A stretch of 64,000 nucleotides of DNA from positions 9,453,078 to 9,517,077 of the forward strand of contig OZ038470.1 in NCBI GenBank assembly GCA_964036295.1. Direction: 5' to 3'. This document shows positions 45,719-55,460 of this stretch, in pieces (position 1 is the first letter of the stretch; every line of letters starts with the position of its first letter). This stretch comes from Plumapathes pennacea. Taxonomy: Eukaryota; Cnidaria; Anthozoa; Antipatharia; Myriopathidae. The notes below the pieces were generated by a model that ran no database searches, had not been told where the DNA came from, and worked only from the letters and a program-made list of their open reading frames with translations. The position numbers and the translations under genes are program-made.

Positions 45719-46900
45719 ATCTGTAGCACAGTCACCATAACGTTTTACGTAACGTGAGCTCAAAATTACGTCGCATGTTTTCCTTTCTTTGACTTTCTTC
45801 ACGATTCATTGCATAATAAGTCCTTTTTTCTTTCTTTTTCAGCCGCCAATTAGCTACTCGAGGCAATATTACTTTCGCTTGCTCCATTTCAACACAATCT
45901 TTTTAGCGGCGCGGCGTTACATTGACACCTAAATTGGCGTCAGAAAAACAACTCGATGTTACATTTCAATTATTTCGCCCCCAATGCCGATGGGGATGGA
46001 ACTGTACATTGAATGCTATGTTGCAGTTGCAGGAAGATCTTCCATGCAAAAACCCCACAGTTTGTGCTTTGAGTTGGTTGGGTTATTCTTTCGTGGCATG
46101 TTCGTACGCTGTGACAACCGAACAGATAATTCTGTGGTGTTGACACGAATACTGCAGGGTTTCTCAGAAGCAGATGAATCGAACTGAGCAAAATTTCCGC
46201 TGCTGAATGTTCAGGTTATGAGCATTTGAATTTCGTAAGGAAAGTCCAATTGGACACCGCTTAAGTGAATAGTACAGGGAAGAACGCGTTTGTTTACGTT
46301 TGTTTACGCTTACTGTAAATATGATGGGAACAAACTAAACAACCAGTAAGCCGATAAACTTGTTGGACTTTCACAGTGATCCTTTCACTGTTGTTTGCTG
46401 TGGACATGAGCATCACTTTTATCATATTTTAAGCACCAAAAAACACACTAGTCGTTTCTTAGGGAATATCAAACATCGGATTCTTCGGTACGGACAAGAA
46501 GTGTTACAGGTTTGTCAGGTGTTTTTCCGATAGCGTTCACTGTTTATTTATTACTTTTTTCACTCGTAAGATGTTTACTTTATCCTTATGATTATTCCAG
46601 CCAAATATCGATGACCTGCTGTTAAAAATACACAGATCATTTCGCTTTAATGCATTTTTGCAACGACTTGTGTTGCGCGTGACATGCGACTTTCATGCTC
46701 ATGTTGTGTACTAAAAGAGTAACTTCTCTTTTTCCTTAAATGTAAAGATTTATCCAAATGGCCTTAACTGTTTATCAGTATCAAACCTTTTGTTCTGTCA
46801 ATTTTGTTTGTGTTTCGTTGTACCTAAGTTATATTGTCGAGTAAAATTCTTACCCGCATGACCGCTTTGTCAAAATGTACGTCAGTATCGTGCGACAGAT
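45719..46900. mobile_element. 1,182-bp TIR element inserted in the Helitron helicase
   Basis: Flanked by a 6-bp direct repeat CTACAG (45713-45718 and 46901-46906). The left end ATCTGTAGCAC and the reverse complement of the right end ATCTGTCGCAC agree at 10 of 11 positions. The Helitron coding sequence resumes on the far side. No transposase seen inside (only short ORFs), so it is non-autonomous; superfamily not assigned. Confidence 0.8.
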
Positions 46901-47618
46901 CTACAGCAATTTTTTGTCACTTCAAACTCTCAATTGTTTGCTGGAATAAGCATTATTGCTGTTGGAGATTTGTACCAGCTCTCACCAATACGCAGAAAAC
47001 CTGTTTTTTTTTCATGTTTCAAAGGTGATGCCTACAATTTATGTCATTCATGGGAAGCTTTCAAAATGATAGAGCTGACAGAAATAAAATGAGACAAAAA
47101 GTTGACCACAAATTCACTGAACTCTTGAACAGAATCAGAACAGCATCACAAACTGAAGATGATATCAGATGTATTCAGACTACATCCATAACCCCTTCAG
47201 ATGAAAATTATCCATGGGATGTACTCCATATATAGGCCAAACATGAACCTGTTAATGTGTACAACAACGTTTGCAACAGATTTCCTCACCACTTTTTGTA
47301 CTTAGAGCAATTGATTAGTATCCACAGAATGTCACAAGACAAGACATTGAAAGAGTTCTTTTCAGAGGACGCTCTGAAACAGGTGGACTTGATTCTGAAA
47401 TATTTCTAAAAGAAAGTGCCAGAGTAATGCTTACAACAAACATTGATATTGCAGACAGACTTATAAATGGACAAATGGGCATTGTTGTTTGCATTGCTAC
47501 TGACCAAAACACCCACAAACCAACTATTGTTTATGAACAATTTGATGACCATAATGCTGGTAACATGCTAATCAACACATGAACAATCCCTTTGGTCCAA
47601 CAAACAAAAGCTGTGCCT
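46901..47618 (+). pseudogene. Helitron helicase pseudogene, second part
   Basis: Continuation of the PIF1-like helicase after the insert: FAGISIIAVGDLYQLSPI (Walker B region), AFKMIELTEI followed by an in-frame TGA at 47089-47091, and SARVMLTTNIDIADRLINGQ near 47420-47480. Ends abruptly at the left TIR of the next element. Confidence 0.85.
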
Positions 47619-49223
47619 ACTAGAAATACGATAATCGCAGATATCCCCTCGCTCTGCCATTGATGGGACTTTTACTTTGGTACTCCCAAGAAGAGTAGCC
47701 TTTGTTTTATCGAAATGTTGACTCAATCTTTTCTTCGAAGTCAACTGCTACACGCAAAGGAAGGAGAATGGTGTGTGTTATACTTTTGCGTTGAAAAAAG
47801 AATCGATTGCGTGACGAAGTACGTATTTCCCAAGGTCGGCACGACAAATTAATCCATACAGTCTGCCAAGCACGTTCTCAAAATCTAATACTCAAATTTT
47901 GAAGTTGGTCGGCCGTCGTAGTACGGGAAAAAAGAAACACTGATTTTCCAATTTTGAACTCATAGGCAGTACAATTAAATAGGCTTCTTGTGCAATTTGT
48001 TTTTACTCTGGACTGCATGCACAAGACTCAGGCATGCATGTTTAATGAGCTCGAATTGTTTTGTACGTGAACCCACTCAAAACAACATGGTTTCTCCTAG
48101 AATCAAAGCAAAACTTGAACGGTTTACTTCAAATTATACACGGACTTCAGACCTAGTCATACTTCTAAGGGCTTGTGAACGATTCTCGCTGCAATCACCG
48201 CATGTCAAATTACAGTATTTGTTACAGTTTTAGTCTTGAAAGAAATAATAAGACATCTGACTAAATCATTCAAGACTGCAAGTTCCGATTGCCCTGAGCC
48301 AATACGGTAGCCGAAACTGGCGACAGAAGCGTATTAAAACAATACTTCGAGGGAAAATGATCAGCATACAGATTTTAATACATTCTTGAAGTGATCGAGG
48401 TACAAGATACGGGGTAGAATATATTTGTCACGGTGATTGTGCGATTTCCACTGACTAACCTTTGTTGCTTGTCCTTTCTGAATAAATATCTGAGTTTAAT
48501 ACAAGACGGCGTCTGAAGCTCCCGATTTACTTTCAAGTGCTGTTCCCTGCGGAGCCGTTTCTTCGGTACGCTTCCGTTCATGTTGTAACATTGACGTTCA
48601 TGATGGTGTCCGTGATAGCATGTTTGTCGTCTTTTCTCTGGACGGATTTGGCGCTGTTCGATCGTTTCACGATTTTGCCTTGCCCGTGCCTGTTTCTTTC
48701 TCTTTTGAAGACGAGCTTCGCGAGACTGTTGTGTTTCAAGTTTTCCAGTTTTCCATTTTCGTAAACACAGCTACGATGTACTGTTTCTAATTTCTCTTAT
48801 TGCGAATAAAACTACAGGGCCACACGTGATCAATCCGGCCTTTGTTATTGGTTAAGCAGCGATAGGAACTGGGGACGAGGTCGCACGACAGACTGACAGA
48901 CGAACATTAGATTACGAGATGGCGACCCGGTTGGAGTCTCCGATAAGGCGATAATACTACTGCATTAGCGTTGTGAGTATTTCCCTCACTTCGTTCGGGG
49001 ATTAAATTTTACGTACTTCGTCACGCAATCGATTCTTTATTCAACGCAAAAGCATAACACACACCATTCTTTTTCTCCTTCCTTTGCGTGTAGCACTTGA
49101 GTTCGAAGAAAAGATTGAGTCAACATTTCTGTAAAACATAGGCTACTCTTGTTGGGAGATACCAAAGTAAAAGTCCCATCAATGGCAAAGTGAGGGGGTA
49201 TCTGCGATTATTGTATTTCTAGT
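47619..49223. mobile_element. 1.6-kb element with TIRs of about 206-213 bp
   Basis: Left TIR 47619-47824 and right TIR 49011-49223 are imperfect inverted copies, both ending ACTAGAAATAC and including the CGCAATCGATTC and GTCCCATCAATGG regions. A clear target duplication could not be fixed. The interior holds a - strand Arg-rich leader related to Helitron N-termini (48370-48760) and a segment shared with 52611-52905. No transposase recognised. Confidence 0.8.
48370..49005 (-). repeat. Helitron-like 5' segment, also present at 52611-52905
   Basis: Reverse complement begins TTAATCCCCGAACGAAGTGAGGG and includes a start-like GAGATGGCGACC-type region. Further in, an Arg/Gln/Lys-rich frame (REARLQKRKKQARARQ) resembles Helitron N-terminal leaders. 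Several frame breaks. Confidence 0.5.
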
Positions 49224-50148
49224 TATTAGATGTTCTACAATGTAGATTCAAGTGTTGAAGGCAGTACTTTCGCGTACGACGACAGTCTTGAACCAGTTGC
49301 CACGGAAGAACTATAACGGCGAGTGACGGGCAAGTCACGGTCGAAGAAGACCATTAAGCGGAATTCAAGAAAAGATTAAGCCAAGAAGTAAATTTTGGAA
49401 CGTGGTAAGACCATTATTAATTTAACATGCTTGAGAACTCCAAAATTTACGAAGACAGTAGCGCTCAAACTACTGCAAAATCAACATGAACGTTTCGATT
49501 CTATCAAAACATTTCAATTCTATTAAAACATCAAAGAACTAGCGGCATACGTCGAGCAAGTCACGGTCGAAGAAGAAGAACAAGCCGAATTCAAGAAAAG
49601 ATTCAATCGAGAAGTAAATTTTGGAATGTGGTAAAACCATTATTAATTTTAACACACTTCAGCACCAACTACTGCAAAATCAACATGAACCTTTCGATTC
49701 TATCAAATTATTGAAGGATCTAGTAAATGCATGGTTTTTTAATGTAAAGTGAAATTCATAGATCGTATACAGAGCCACTATTTTGAATAAATACAATTAC
49801 GTTGACTTGACACGCCGGCTATTATGTGATTCCGCCTGGCGTTGTGTCTGTATAGAAAGCCGCCATCGAGCTAACTTGACTGTTTTATCAACTATAACAA
49901 TCACACTGAAACAACGTTTTTGGTATTCATTAACGCTTGTATTGGTATGGCTTTTAGTTGCATCAGTCCGAAGTGCTTCAAATTTACTCGAATCGTCTCA
50001 TAACAAGTCGTTACGCCGCCACAGCGCGCGGTGTGTGATGTGATGACAATGAAAAGTTCAGTTCTCGCAATTTCTGCCAAACGAAACATCTGAGGAAGCA
50101 GTTTGATGACAGTTTGGCAAATTGTGGGACTTTTAAACTGCCCAAACT
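49224..50148. other. Non-coding stretch with an internal duplication
   Basis: About 49328-49520 and 49557-49720 are similar direct repeats (shared CAAGTCACGGTCGAAGAAGA, AAGAAGTAAATTTTGGAA, CTGCAAAATCAACATGAAC). Parts of the second copy are open (VEQVTVEEEEQAEFKKRF), but no family is recognised. Nothing else seen up to the THAP remnant. Confidence 0.5.
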
Positions 50149-50480
50149 TCAAAAGATTCCCTCGACAAGACTTGTCAACTTACGACGATCTCTTGCACTT
50201 TCACCTCGATCTTTAGTTGCTCTCCAAATTGTGGGGACTGATCCTGGAATCAGTCTATGGAGAGAACCTTCTTGGTGGAGCCTTGAAAAACAGCTATCTT
50301 CGAAATGCTTCGAGCAGACAGAGAAGCGATGACCCGGATTGAAGTTCTTGCGATGAAGTAGCACAAACCGTTCTTCCACATCGCGCACAGTGCTTTATTA
50401 TTGGGCGAAATGTGAAGGGAAATGCCCTCTTTTGGGTTGGACTTGCTGTCGCAGCCCTTCACTACGCACCTACCTGGCAT
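50149..50480 (-). pseudogene. THAP-domain protein fragment
   Basis: THAP domains are C2CH zinc-dependent DNA-binding modules found in animal transcription factors and P-element-type transposases. ATG at 50480; the first Cys pair is at residues 5 and 10 (GRCVVKGC). After a one-base frame change near 50388 the second frame has NFNPGHRFSVCSKHFED with the Cys-x2-His pair and ends PGSVPTIW, matching the terminal AVPTIF-type motif. The order and spacing fit one complete domain, so the frame change is a lesion or an assembly error. No attached effector domain found. Confidence 0.75.
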
Positions 50481-51055
50481 TTTGTGCAGTTTCGTTTGAA
50501 AATTCCAAATTCTATTTCAATTTCAATCTACGCGCTCTTGTGCAAAACTTCACACTTCCCTTTGTTGTGATACTGTGCGTTGGTAGGTTGACGTCACGCC
50601 GGTCTCTCCAATCCCCATCGGAATTATCGATTTATTCACGGCTCAAGAAAAACAGAGGTCAAAAGTGGCACTTCCAAAAAGAATTTTGACAAATGGTTTG
50701 GTAGGATTGTTAGTGGTGTGTGAAAGATGTTTTCAGCCGGCTCCCAACTGGTTTCAAATACCGAATATCCTCTGTACTTCACTAGATATTCCGTCTACAA
50801 TAACAACAGAAAAATACATAGTTCACTGAAGGAAATTCTGGTGGTGTTCAAAAAAACAACCCGAAAACAATCGAGTACTTGCTTTTCCATCTTTCACCGT
50901 CGATGTTATGAGCCTTTACACTTCGTAGAAAGGCCCTCTTCCTGTCGCTCTCTTCTTTTTAGGTGGACTAGGAAGCATGTCCGAAGAGAAAACAAGATTT
51001 AAAGCGGCACAAAACCCTTGCTCGCGTCGCTCACGACTTACGACGGCCATTCTGC
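50481..51055. other. Stretch without recognised gene
   Basis: Only short ORFs; no motif recognised on either strand. Confidence 0.5.
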
Positions 51056-52089
51056 TCAGCTCTTCCTCAAAAGCCAATCATATTCGAGGAAACATACTGC
51101 TTTGATTGACAAGTAAGTAGCTATGGCTCGATGCTCGCGCAGAGCACGGCCCACTCTGGTTCGGTATTTCTGGCCATACTTTGAAATGTATTCTCGTAAT
51201 AGTCGCCTGCTTTTCCTGTCCTTGTTCAGAACGCGCAAAAGTGCGTTCATAGGCATTCGGCTTAGCTCACAACATCGTCTAGGACGACTCTTTCGATCAT
51301 TTCTTTCGCATAAACATTACTGGGAATACAGTAAAACTGCTCAAAGCGAGATCTACCAACGACCACTTCTTCAATTATGTTCCAGTTTTCAAATAACAAC
51401 GCCACGTATTCTGCTGCCTGTTTGATCTCCGTGGCACCGAGCCAAAATGTCGCAACAACAACACAAATGCACAGCAGATTCCAAACAAAAGTCAGATTAT
51501 CTGACGCTTTACTTGTATCAGCTAGAATAATACAAAGTAAAAGAATACAAAGTACCTTTAAGTTCACCTTCATACTAAACAGTTCCATATACTCCACTAT
51601 CAAGCGATTGCCAAGAATCGAAGTTGCTTCACCGTTAATATCATTCGAGTTCTGATCTTTGCATCTGGAGCGCCTTCGTTCAGCTTGTTCCTTCAAGTTC
51701 TCAACGTTCTGGATATCAGGATCTTCGTACATTTTTGTACAGTTGTGCATAGTTATGCAGTTCATTGATAAGAACATTAATATGTTCATTGATATATTCA
51801 TTGATATGCAGTTCATTGCCTTATTTGAGACTTTTATCAAGGCTGAACGTACCGACCCAAGCCAAAACCGCTCAATGAAATTTAGTGTGGGTCTACCGCA
51901 GCCGGCGTATGCGTTTGTAAGTAGGATGAGCGGTCCATAGAAGAATCCACAAAGCCAACAAAGGCACGCAACACACAAGTCAATCGTCCACATCGCTTCT
52001 TCAAACAAGACTGTGGTGCCAGTGAGCTTGTGGCGCATTAGTACTAGAAATACGATAATCGCAGATACCCCCTCGCTCTGGCCTGGCAT
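51056..52089 (-). CDS. Hypothetical repeat-associated ORFs
   Basis: A 275-codon frame (51262-52089) followed by a 66-codon frame (51056-51256). The lower part matches the + strand repeat at 39531. The ORF has hydrophobic stretches (CVACLCWLCGFFYGPLILL; VLCILLLCIILA) that could be membrane segments, and a low-complexity part encoded by TTCATTGAT repeats near 51760-51820. Its 5' end overlaps the terminal sequence of another repeat at 52043. Probably transposon-derived or fortuitous; function unknown. Confidence 0.35.
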
Positions 52090-52580
52090 ATATTGCTTTG
52101 GTAGCTCAACGACAGCAGCCTTTTACTCAGCCATTTACTGAAGTTTTGACACAAAAAAACATGTCTATTTTATGAGGCCTTAATGTCATCAACTTTTTGT
52201 AGTTGACGAGGCAAGCATGTTAAAAATAAAGTTTTAACACTTTTCCTACAAAGTCAAGTGCTGTACACAAAAAGGGATAAAGAAAGCATCAACGTCTTTT
52301 ATTCTAGTTCTTCTTCTTCGTATCATCTTCATCATATAGCAGACTCTTCATTGTGTGACCTTTTGTTACACTTTTGTGTTATATAAGATTCATCAAAGTG
52401 TTCCTGCCTGGTGCGAAAACCCAAAAACCTTATAGGAAAAAAAAAGGAACGTACTCTCCAACCAAAAAGCATGCAGAAACACAATCTCTTGGAGGATAAG
52501 GGTATAACAACTACCATGAACTTAATAAATACAGGTAAACAACCCTTTCACTCCCAAGTTTAAAATGCAGAATCTTTCAG
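52043..52580 (+). mobile_element. Second single copy of the ACTAGAAATACGATAATCGC family
   Basis: Begins with the same terminus as 36568 and 47619 and is collinear with 36568-37370 apart from the latter's internal insertion. No matching right terminus found. Confidence 0.7.
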
Positions 52581-52610
52581 CTTTTTCAGAAAAGATTATA
52601 TAAATTAATC

Positions 52611-52905
52611 CCCGAGCGAAGCGAAGTGAGGGTAATAATCACGGCGCTAATGCAGCAAATTCGCTTTGTTTGGAGACTCCAAGCGAGTCGCCATCTCGAA
52701 ATTTAATGTTCATCAGTCAGTCTGTCAGTCTGTCATAGGGCGACCTCTAAGGCAATGACGTAATAATAATTATGGATTAGCTTCAAAGCGAGGTCAAACA
52801 AAGGTTTGAACGAAGCAACAACTGTACTTAACTGCGTTCACGAAAATGAATTTGAAAACTGGAAAACTTGACACAGCACGGTCTCGCGAAGCTCGTCTTC
52901 AAAAG
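52611..52905 (+). repeat. Helitron-like 5' segment (inverted relative to 48690-49005)
   Basis: TTAATCCCCGAGCGAAGCGAAG start, GAGACTCCAAGCGAGTCGCCATC, the CAGTCAGTCTGTCAGTCTGTC run and TCGCGAAGCTCGTCTTCAAAAG end all match the reverse complement of the block in the TIR element. Confidence 0.65.
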
Positions 52906-53090
52906 AACAAATAATTATCAACCTAACAATTCACTATAAAATGGACAAACTATGCATAAAAGTAGTATGGGGTTCAAGAAATGGGCCATGTAGCATACGA
53001 ATGAGATGCCTGTCCCCCACCCTCTGTGTGAAAAAGAGAGGGGAGGGGTGAGTAAAAAATGACGTAGACGAGAGATGTATAGAATCATGT
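52906..53090. other. Probable left border of the second viral element
   Basis: No ORF of note. Contains GA-rich sequence (AGAGAGGGGAGGGGTGAG). The element's terminal repeat would be expected about here, but its partner is outside the window, so the border is not fixed. Confidence 0.3.
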
Positions 53091-53092
53091 TT

Positions 53093-53098
53093 TTTATT
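53093..53098 (-). terminator. AATAAA polyadenylation signal of the Fic gene
   Basis: Reverse complement of TTTATT, about 100 nt after the Fic stop at 53194. Confidence 0.45.
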
Positions 53099-53193
53099 GA
53101 ACCTACGATAGGTTTTCCAGTTTTGGATAGCAGATCGAAGTAGCAAGGTGGTTAGATTTCTTGGGTGTCCTTCATATAGGGTTCTGGTGTCGA

Positions 53194-53809
53194 CTAGGGT
53201 TTGTGTGAATTCATCGGAAGAATGCCTTGAATGGAGATGGGGAAGCGTGCGAAGGTGGCAGATTGGAGAATGTAGCTGGTTAAAAGTCGAGCAAGACGTC
53301 CATTGCCATGGGCGAAGGGGTGGATGTCGAGGAGATGATAGACAAACCAGGCGCAGAGTTTGAAGGACTCATAGATAGTGCAGGGATGAAATTCGTGGGG
53401 ATCGTTGAAGCGATCGCAGAGGGTTTCGAGACGTTGTTGAATGTCTTCGGGGGGTGCATAGGTGTAGAGCTCTCCACGCCAGGAAGTGATGCGTCTAGAT
53501 TGGCTGAATTGACTGGTGTGGCGCGCAGCAAAAATGCGGGTATGCACCTGACAGATGAAGTCGGGGGTTACGAGTGGGGGTATGAGGAGGGTTTGTCTCT
53601 GAAGAAAATGATGTCTGTCTTAGGTTGTAGGGCTCTGTGGGGTCTTCGGTCTCGCGGATGTGGTTGATGAAGGCCTGTATCATACGGTTATCGTGGGGTA
53701 TAGCAGTAGGTTCTTCCATCAGCTCATAAAGCTCATCGACTAAGTCTTGGCCTGAGCGCCCTAGATAGGGAACTGCTTCAAAATCGAGCACATCTGACAC
53801 AATGGACAT
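53194..53809 (-). pseudogene. Fic-domain protein, frameshifted
   Basis: Fic/Doc enzymes transfer AMP or other phosphate-containing groups to protein hydroxyls. The core motif HPFAHGNGRLAR is encoded at about 53287-53322, preceded by the expected helix FKLCAWFVYHLLDI and followed by LLTSYIL. In the canonical HxFx(D/E)GNGRxxR the fifth position is acidic and helps bind metal; here it is His. ATG at 53809 opens an N-terminal frame (53495-53809) that passes to the Fic frame by a single-base shift near 53585-53600. No inhibitory (S/T)xxxE(G/N) helix is evident. The gene sits at the left end of the viral gene block and shares its strand, but its membership in the element is inferred from position only. 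Confidence 0.8.
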
Positions 53810-53850
53810 GATGACCACAAATGAGATGAAACATGTTTTATTGGAAGTTT

Positions 53851-54166
53851 TTAACGACCGGTGGACTCTTCTAATTGGTCCTGAATGTCACGCTTGATGT
53901 CTTCCACTTCGATTTCAGAATCTTTCAGACTGTGGAGTTCTCCGTGGGTCAGGTTCGTGTCACTAGAGTGACGGTGTCGGGGTATGGCCACAACGGCATT
54001 AGGATCAAAAAGCCAAAGATGGCCTACGTTGTCTGTTTCCAGACAAGCCATGCATGGCACTTGTACTTTGTGGCCTAGGATGACGTGGCACTTGGCGCAG
54101 ATCAGGGGTTGTAGAACACACTCACAGAAATCATTCCAGTGCCAGTCACCACTGAGTTGAACAGTG
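53851..54166 (-). CDS. Cys-rich viral protein, probable second exon
   Basis: The frame is open but has no ATG at its start. It is preceded by TTTTTCCTATTTTTCAG, a good splice acceptor, with the exon starting at 54166. Contains a paired-Cys module (CAKC ... CMAC) like a zinc ribbon and an acidic tail (SEIEVEDIKRDIQDQ). AATAAA follows the stop at about 53838. With a donor (CCCAA|GTAAGA) at 54386 it would join the frame of the upstream C2H2 exon in phase. Function unknown. Confidence 0.5.
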
Positions 54167-54198
54167 CTGAAAAATAGGAAAAACAGCGTTAGTGGTGT

Positions 54199-54207
54199 TA
54201 TAAAAAG
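54199..54207 (+). promoter_or_regulatory. TATA box for the 42-residue basic ORF
   Basis: TATAAAAAG, 41 nt before the ATG at 54240. Confidence 0.55.
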
Positions 54208-54239
54208 CAATGAATAAATGTTGTTTTCATTTAAAGAAC

Positions 54240-54368
54240 ATGGTGTGTCGACGTGGAGGCATGGCTAGGAAGCGTGTGACTAAGAAAAAGAAGCTAAAGA
54301 AGAAACAGAGTGGAGGCGGGTGGTTTATTACGAAAGCAGAGCAAGAAAGGCGCAGATTCCTTCAATAA
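54240..54368 (+). CDS. Small Lys/Arg-rich ORF (42 residues)
   Basis: ATG to TAA, encoding MVCRRGGMARKRVTKKKK and a tail with GGGWFITKAEQERRRF. The stop overlaps an AATAAA (54364-54369). TATA box upstream. It lies antisense inside the candidate intron of the Cys-rich gene. Small basic proteins in this virus group often bind DNA; that role is inference. Confidence 0.45.
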   Translation: MVCRRGGMARKRVTKKKKLKKKQSGGGWFITKAEQERRRFLQ

Positions 54369-54426
54369 AAAGTAAAAAATCTTACTTGGGAAGAGGTTCG
54401 TTAGTGCTCCATTGGTCGTAATTGGT

Positions 54427-54666
54427 TCAGTGTGTGGCGTAGGTCCAGTGTTGATCTTTTAAGCCACGGGTAGTAAACACTTGTTTACAATAGCGGCAGG
54501 TGAGTATCATGATGGGTTCGTGCCAAAAGCGTTTGTAATTGATGCCTTTGTGAACGATACCAAACCCCCGTTTTTCAATCTCTACTTGCTGATGGTTCCA
54601 GGCAAAGTGGCGCATGTTTGCTTGTTGTCGCTCTTGACGCAGGATTTCTTCCCACGCGCGTTCCAT
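54427..54666 (-). CDS. C2H2 zinc-finger protein, probable first exon
   Basis: 79 codons from ATG at 54666. The C-terminus is a classical zinc finger (CRYC, 12 residues, then H-x5-H at the last residue). TATA at 54700-54705, 34 nt upstream. After the TGA at 54427-54429 the same frame stays open to a splice-donor-like site at 54386, so the TGA may be a lesion in a longer spliced gene. May regulate transcription; not shown. Confidence 0.55.
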   Translation of the reverse strand: MERAWEEILRQERQQANMRHFAWNHQQVEIEKRGFGIVHKGINYKRFWHEPIMILTCRYCKQVFTTRGLKDQHWTYATH

Positions 54667-54699
54667 TTTAAAAAGTGTCGTCTATATTAAAAGTGAGGG

Positions 54700-54705
54700 T
54701 TTATA
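54700..54705 (-). promoter_or_regulatory. TATA box for the C2H2 gene
   Basis: CCTTTATAAACC on -; 34 nt to the ATG at 54666. It faces the divergent TATA at 54830. Confidence 0.6.
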
Positions 54706-54742
54706 AAGGGTTTTTATGCGTACGTGATCCCACATGGGTAGT

Positions 54743-54822
54743 TTAAAAATAGAGTTTAGGCTAAAAATAGGCGGATTTAAAAATAGAATGAGCGCGTGAT
54801 CCCATGTGGTTTCTAAAAATAG
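54743..54822 (+). promoter_or_regulatory. Cluster of four MEF2-consensus sites in a divergent promoter
   Basis: TTAAAAATAG at 54743 and 54777, CTAAAAATAG at 54761 and 54813; all fit YTA(A/T)4TAR. Start spacings are 18, 16 and 36 bp. The cluster fills the gap between the leftward TATA (54700) and the rightward TATA (54830). CCCACATGGG precedes the first site and CCCATGTGG the last. Function not shown. Confidence 0.7.
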
Positions 54823-54829
54823 ATGTGTT

Positions 54830-54838
54830 TATAAAAAA
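54830..54838 (+). promoter_or_regulatory. TATA box for the secreted-protein gene
   Basis: TATAAAAAA, 44 nt before the ATG at 54874. Confidence 0.6.
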
Positions 54839-54873
54839 GAAGGTTGGAACGAGGGTAGAGCACAGTTGAGACA

Positions 54874-55188
54874 ATGTATGGGTGGTGGATGCTTGTGTTG
54901 TGTGTGGTAGGCAGTTCGGCGTGCTATACACAGGTGAAAGTAGGACCGAATAAGACGGTGTATGCAAATGTTCAAGTCAATGCAACATATGACTCGCTGG
55001 AGGCAGCGTTGAAGGCCTTTCAACAGTGGCAGTCCCAAGCGAAGGTGCCCACCTCGCCGAGCCCCATGACTGCGATCCCAACACAAAGGTTTAATTCTTT
55101 GGCAGCTGCATGGAAGGCCTACAACTGTACCGGTAGAAAGCGTTGCAGTCCGACACAGAGCCCGAGACATAACATTTACGGGACATGA
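54874..55188 (+). CDS. Putative secreted or membrane glycoprotein
   Basis: 104 codons. N-terminus MYGWWMLVLCVVGSSACY reads as a signal peptide. Three N-glycosylation sequons (NKT, NAT, NCT). Two similar halves contain LEAALKAFQQW and LAAAWKAYN. No family recognised. It has its own TATA box and the MEF2-like cluster upstream. The next frame (55185 on) begins near a splice acceptor, so the gene may have a second exon. Confidence 0.55.
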   Translation: MYGWWMLVLCVVGSSACYTQVKVGPNKTVYANVQVNATYDSLEAALKAFQQWQSQAKVPTSPSPMTAIPTQRFNSLAAAWKAYNCTGRKRCSPTQSPRHNIYGT

Positions 55189-55460
55189 ACCCCTGGTGGT
55201 GTTGTACTGTTTTTCAGGTGCGTATCAACAGTACGATAGGTCCGATGCGTTCAGGATTTGTGAAGGAGTTCTCTCGCATGATAAATTCCAATCGTCGTCA
55301 GCGGGTTTGTAACGAATGTACGTCTTGTACAAGTAGAAAATATGAGTGCGACCACATTGGAGTTGGTAGTCGTCCAAGGATGGTTAGTGTGTGGTGTCTG
55401 AAAAACAAAGGTATTTTAAAGGATGTATCCCACATGGGGTGGCTAAAAATAGCCAGCTAG
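55185..55460 (+). CDS. Cys-rich ORF, possible second exon of the preceding gene
   Basis: 91 codons with ATG overlapping the previous stop by 4 nt. GTACTGTTTTTCAG ends at about 55217 and could be a splice acceptor. Contains VCNECTSCTSRKYECDH, a possible metal-binding cluster. The C-terminal residues run into the 18-bp repeats. Low support. Confidence 0.35.
   Translation: MNPWWCCTVFQVRINSTIGPMRSGFVKEFSRMINSNRRQRVCNECTSCTSRKYECDHIGVGSRPRMVSVWCLKNKGILKDVSHMGWLKIAS

Noticed and set aside
47619..49223. Assigning the TIR element to a named transposon superfamily
   Set aside because: No transposase is present and the target-site duplication is not clear from the flanks.
54743..54822. Calling the AT-rich clusters proven muscle enhancers
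   Set aside because: The motif match and phase are clear, but binding, tissue and activity cannot be read from sequence; kept as a hypothesis only.
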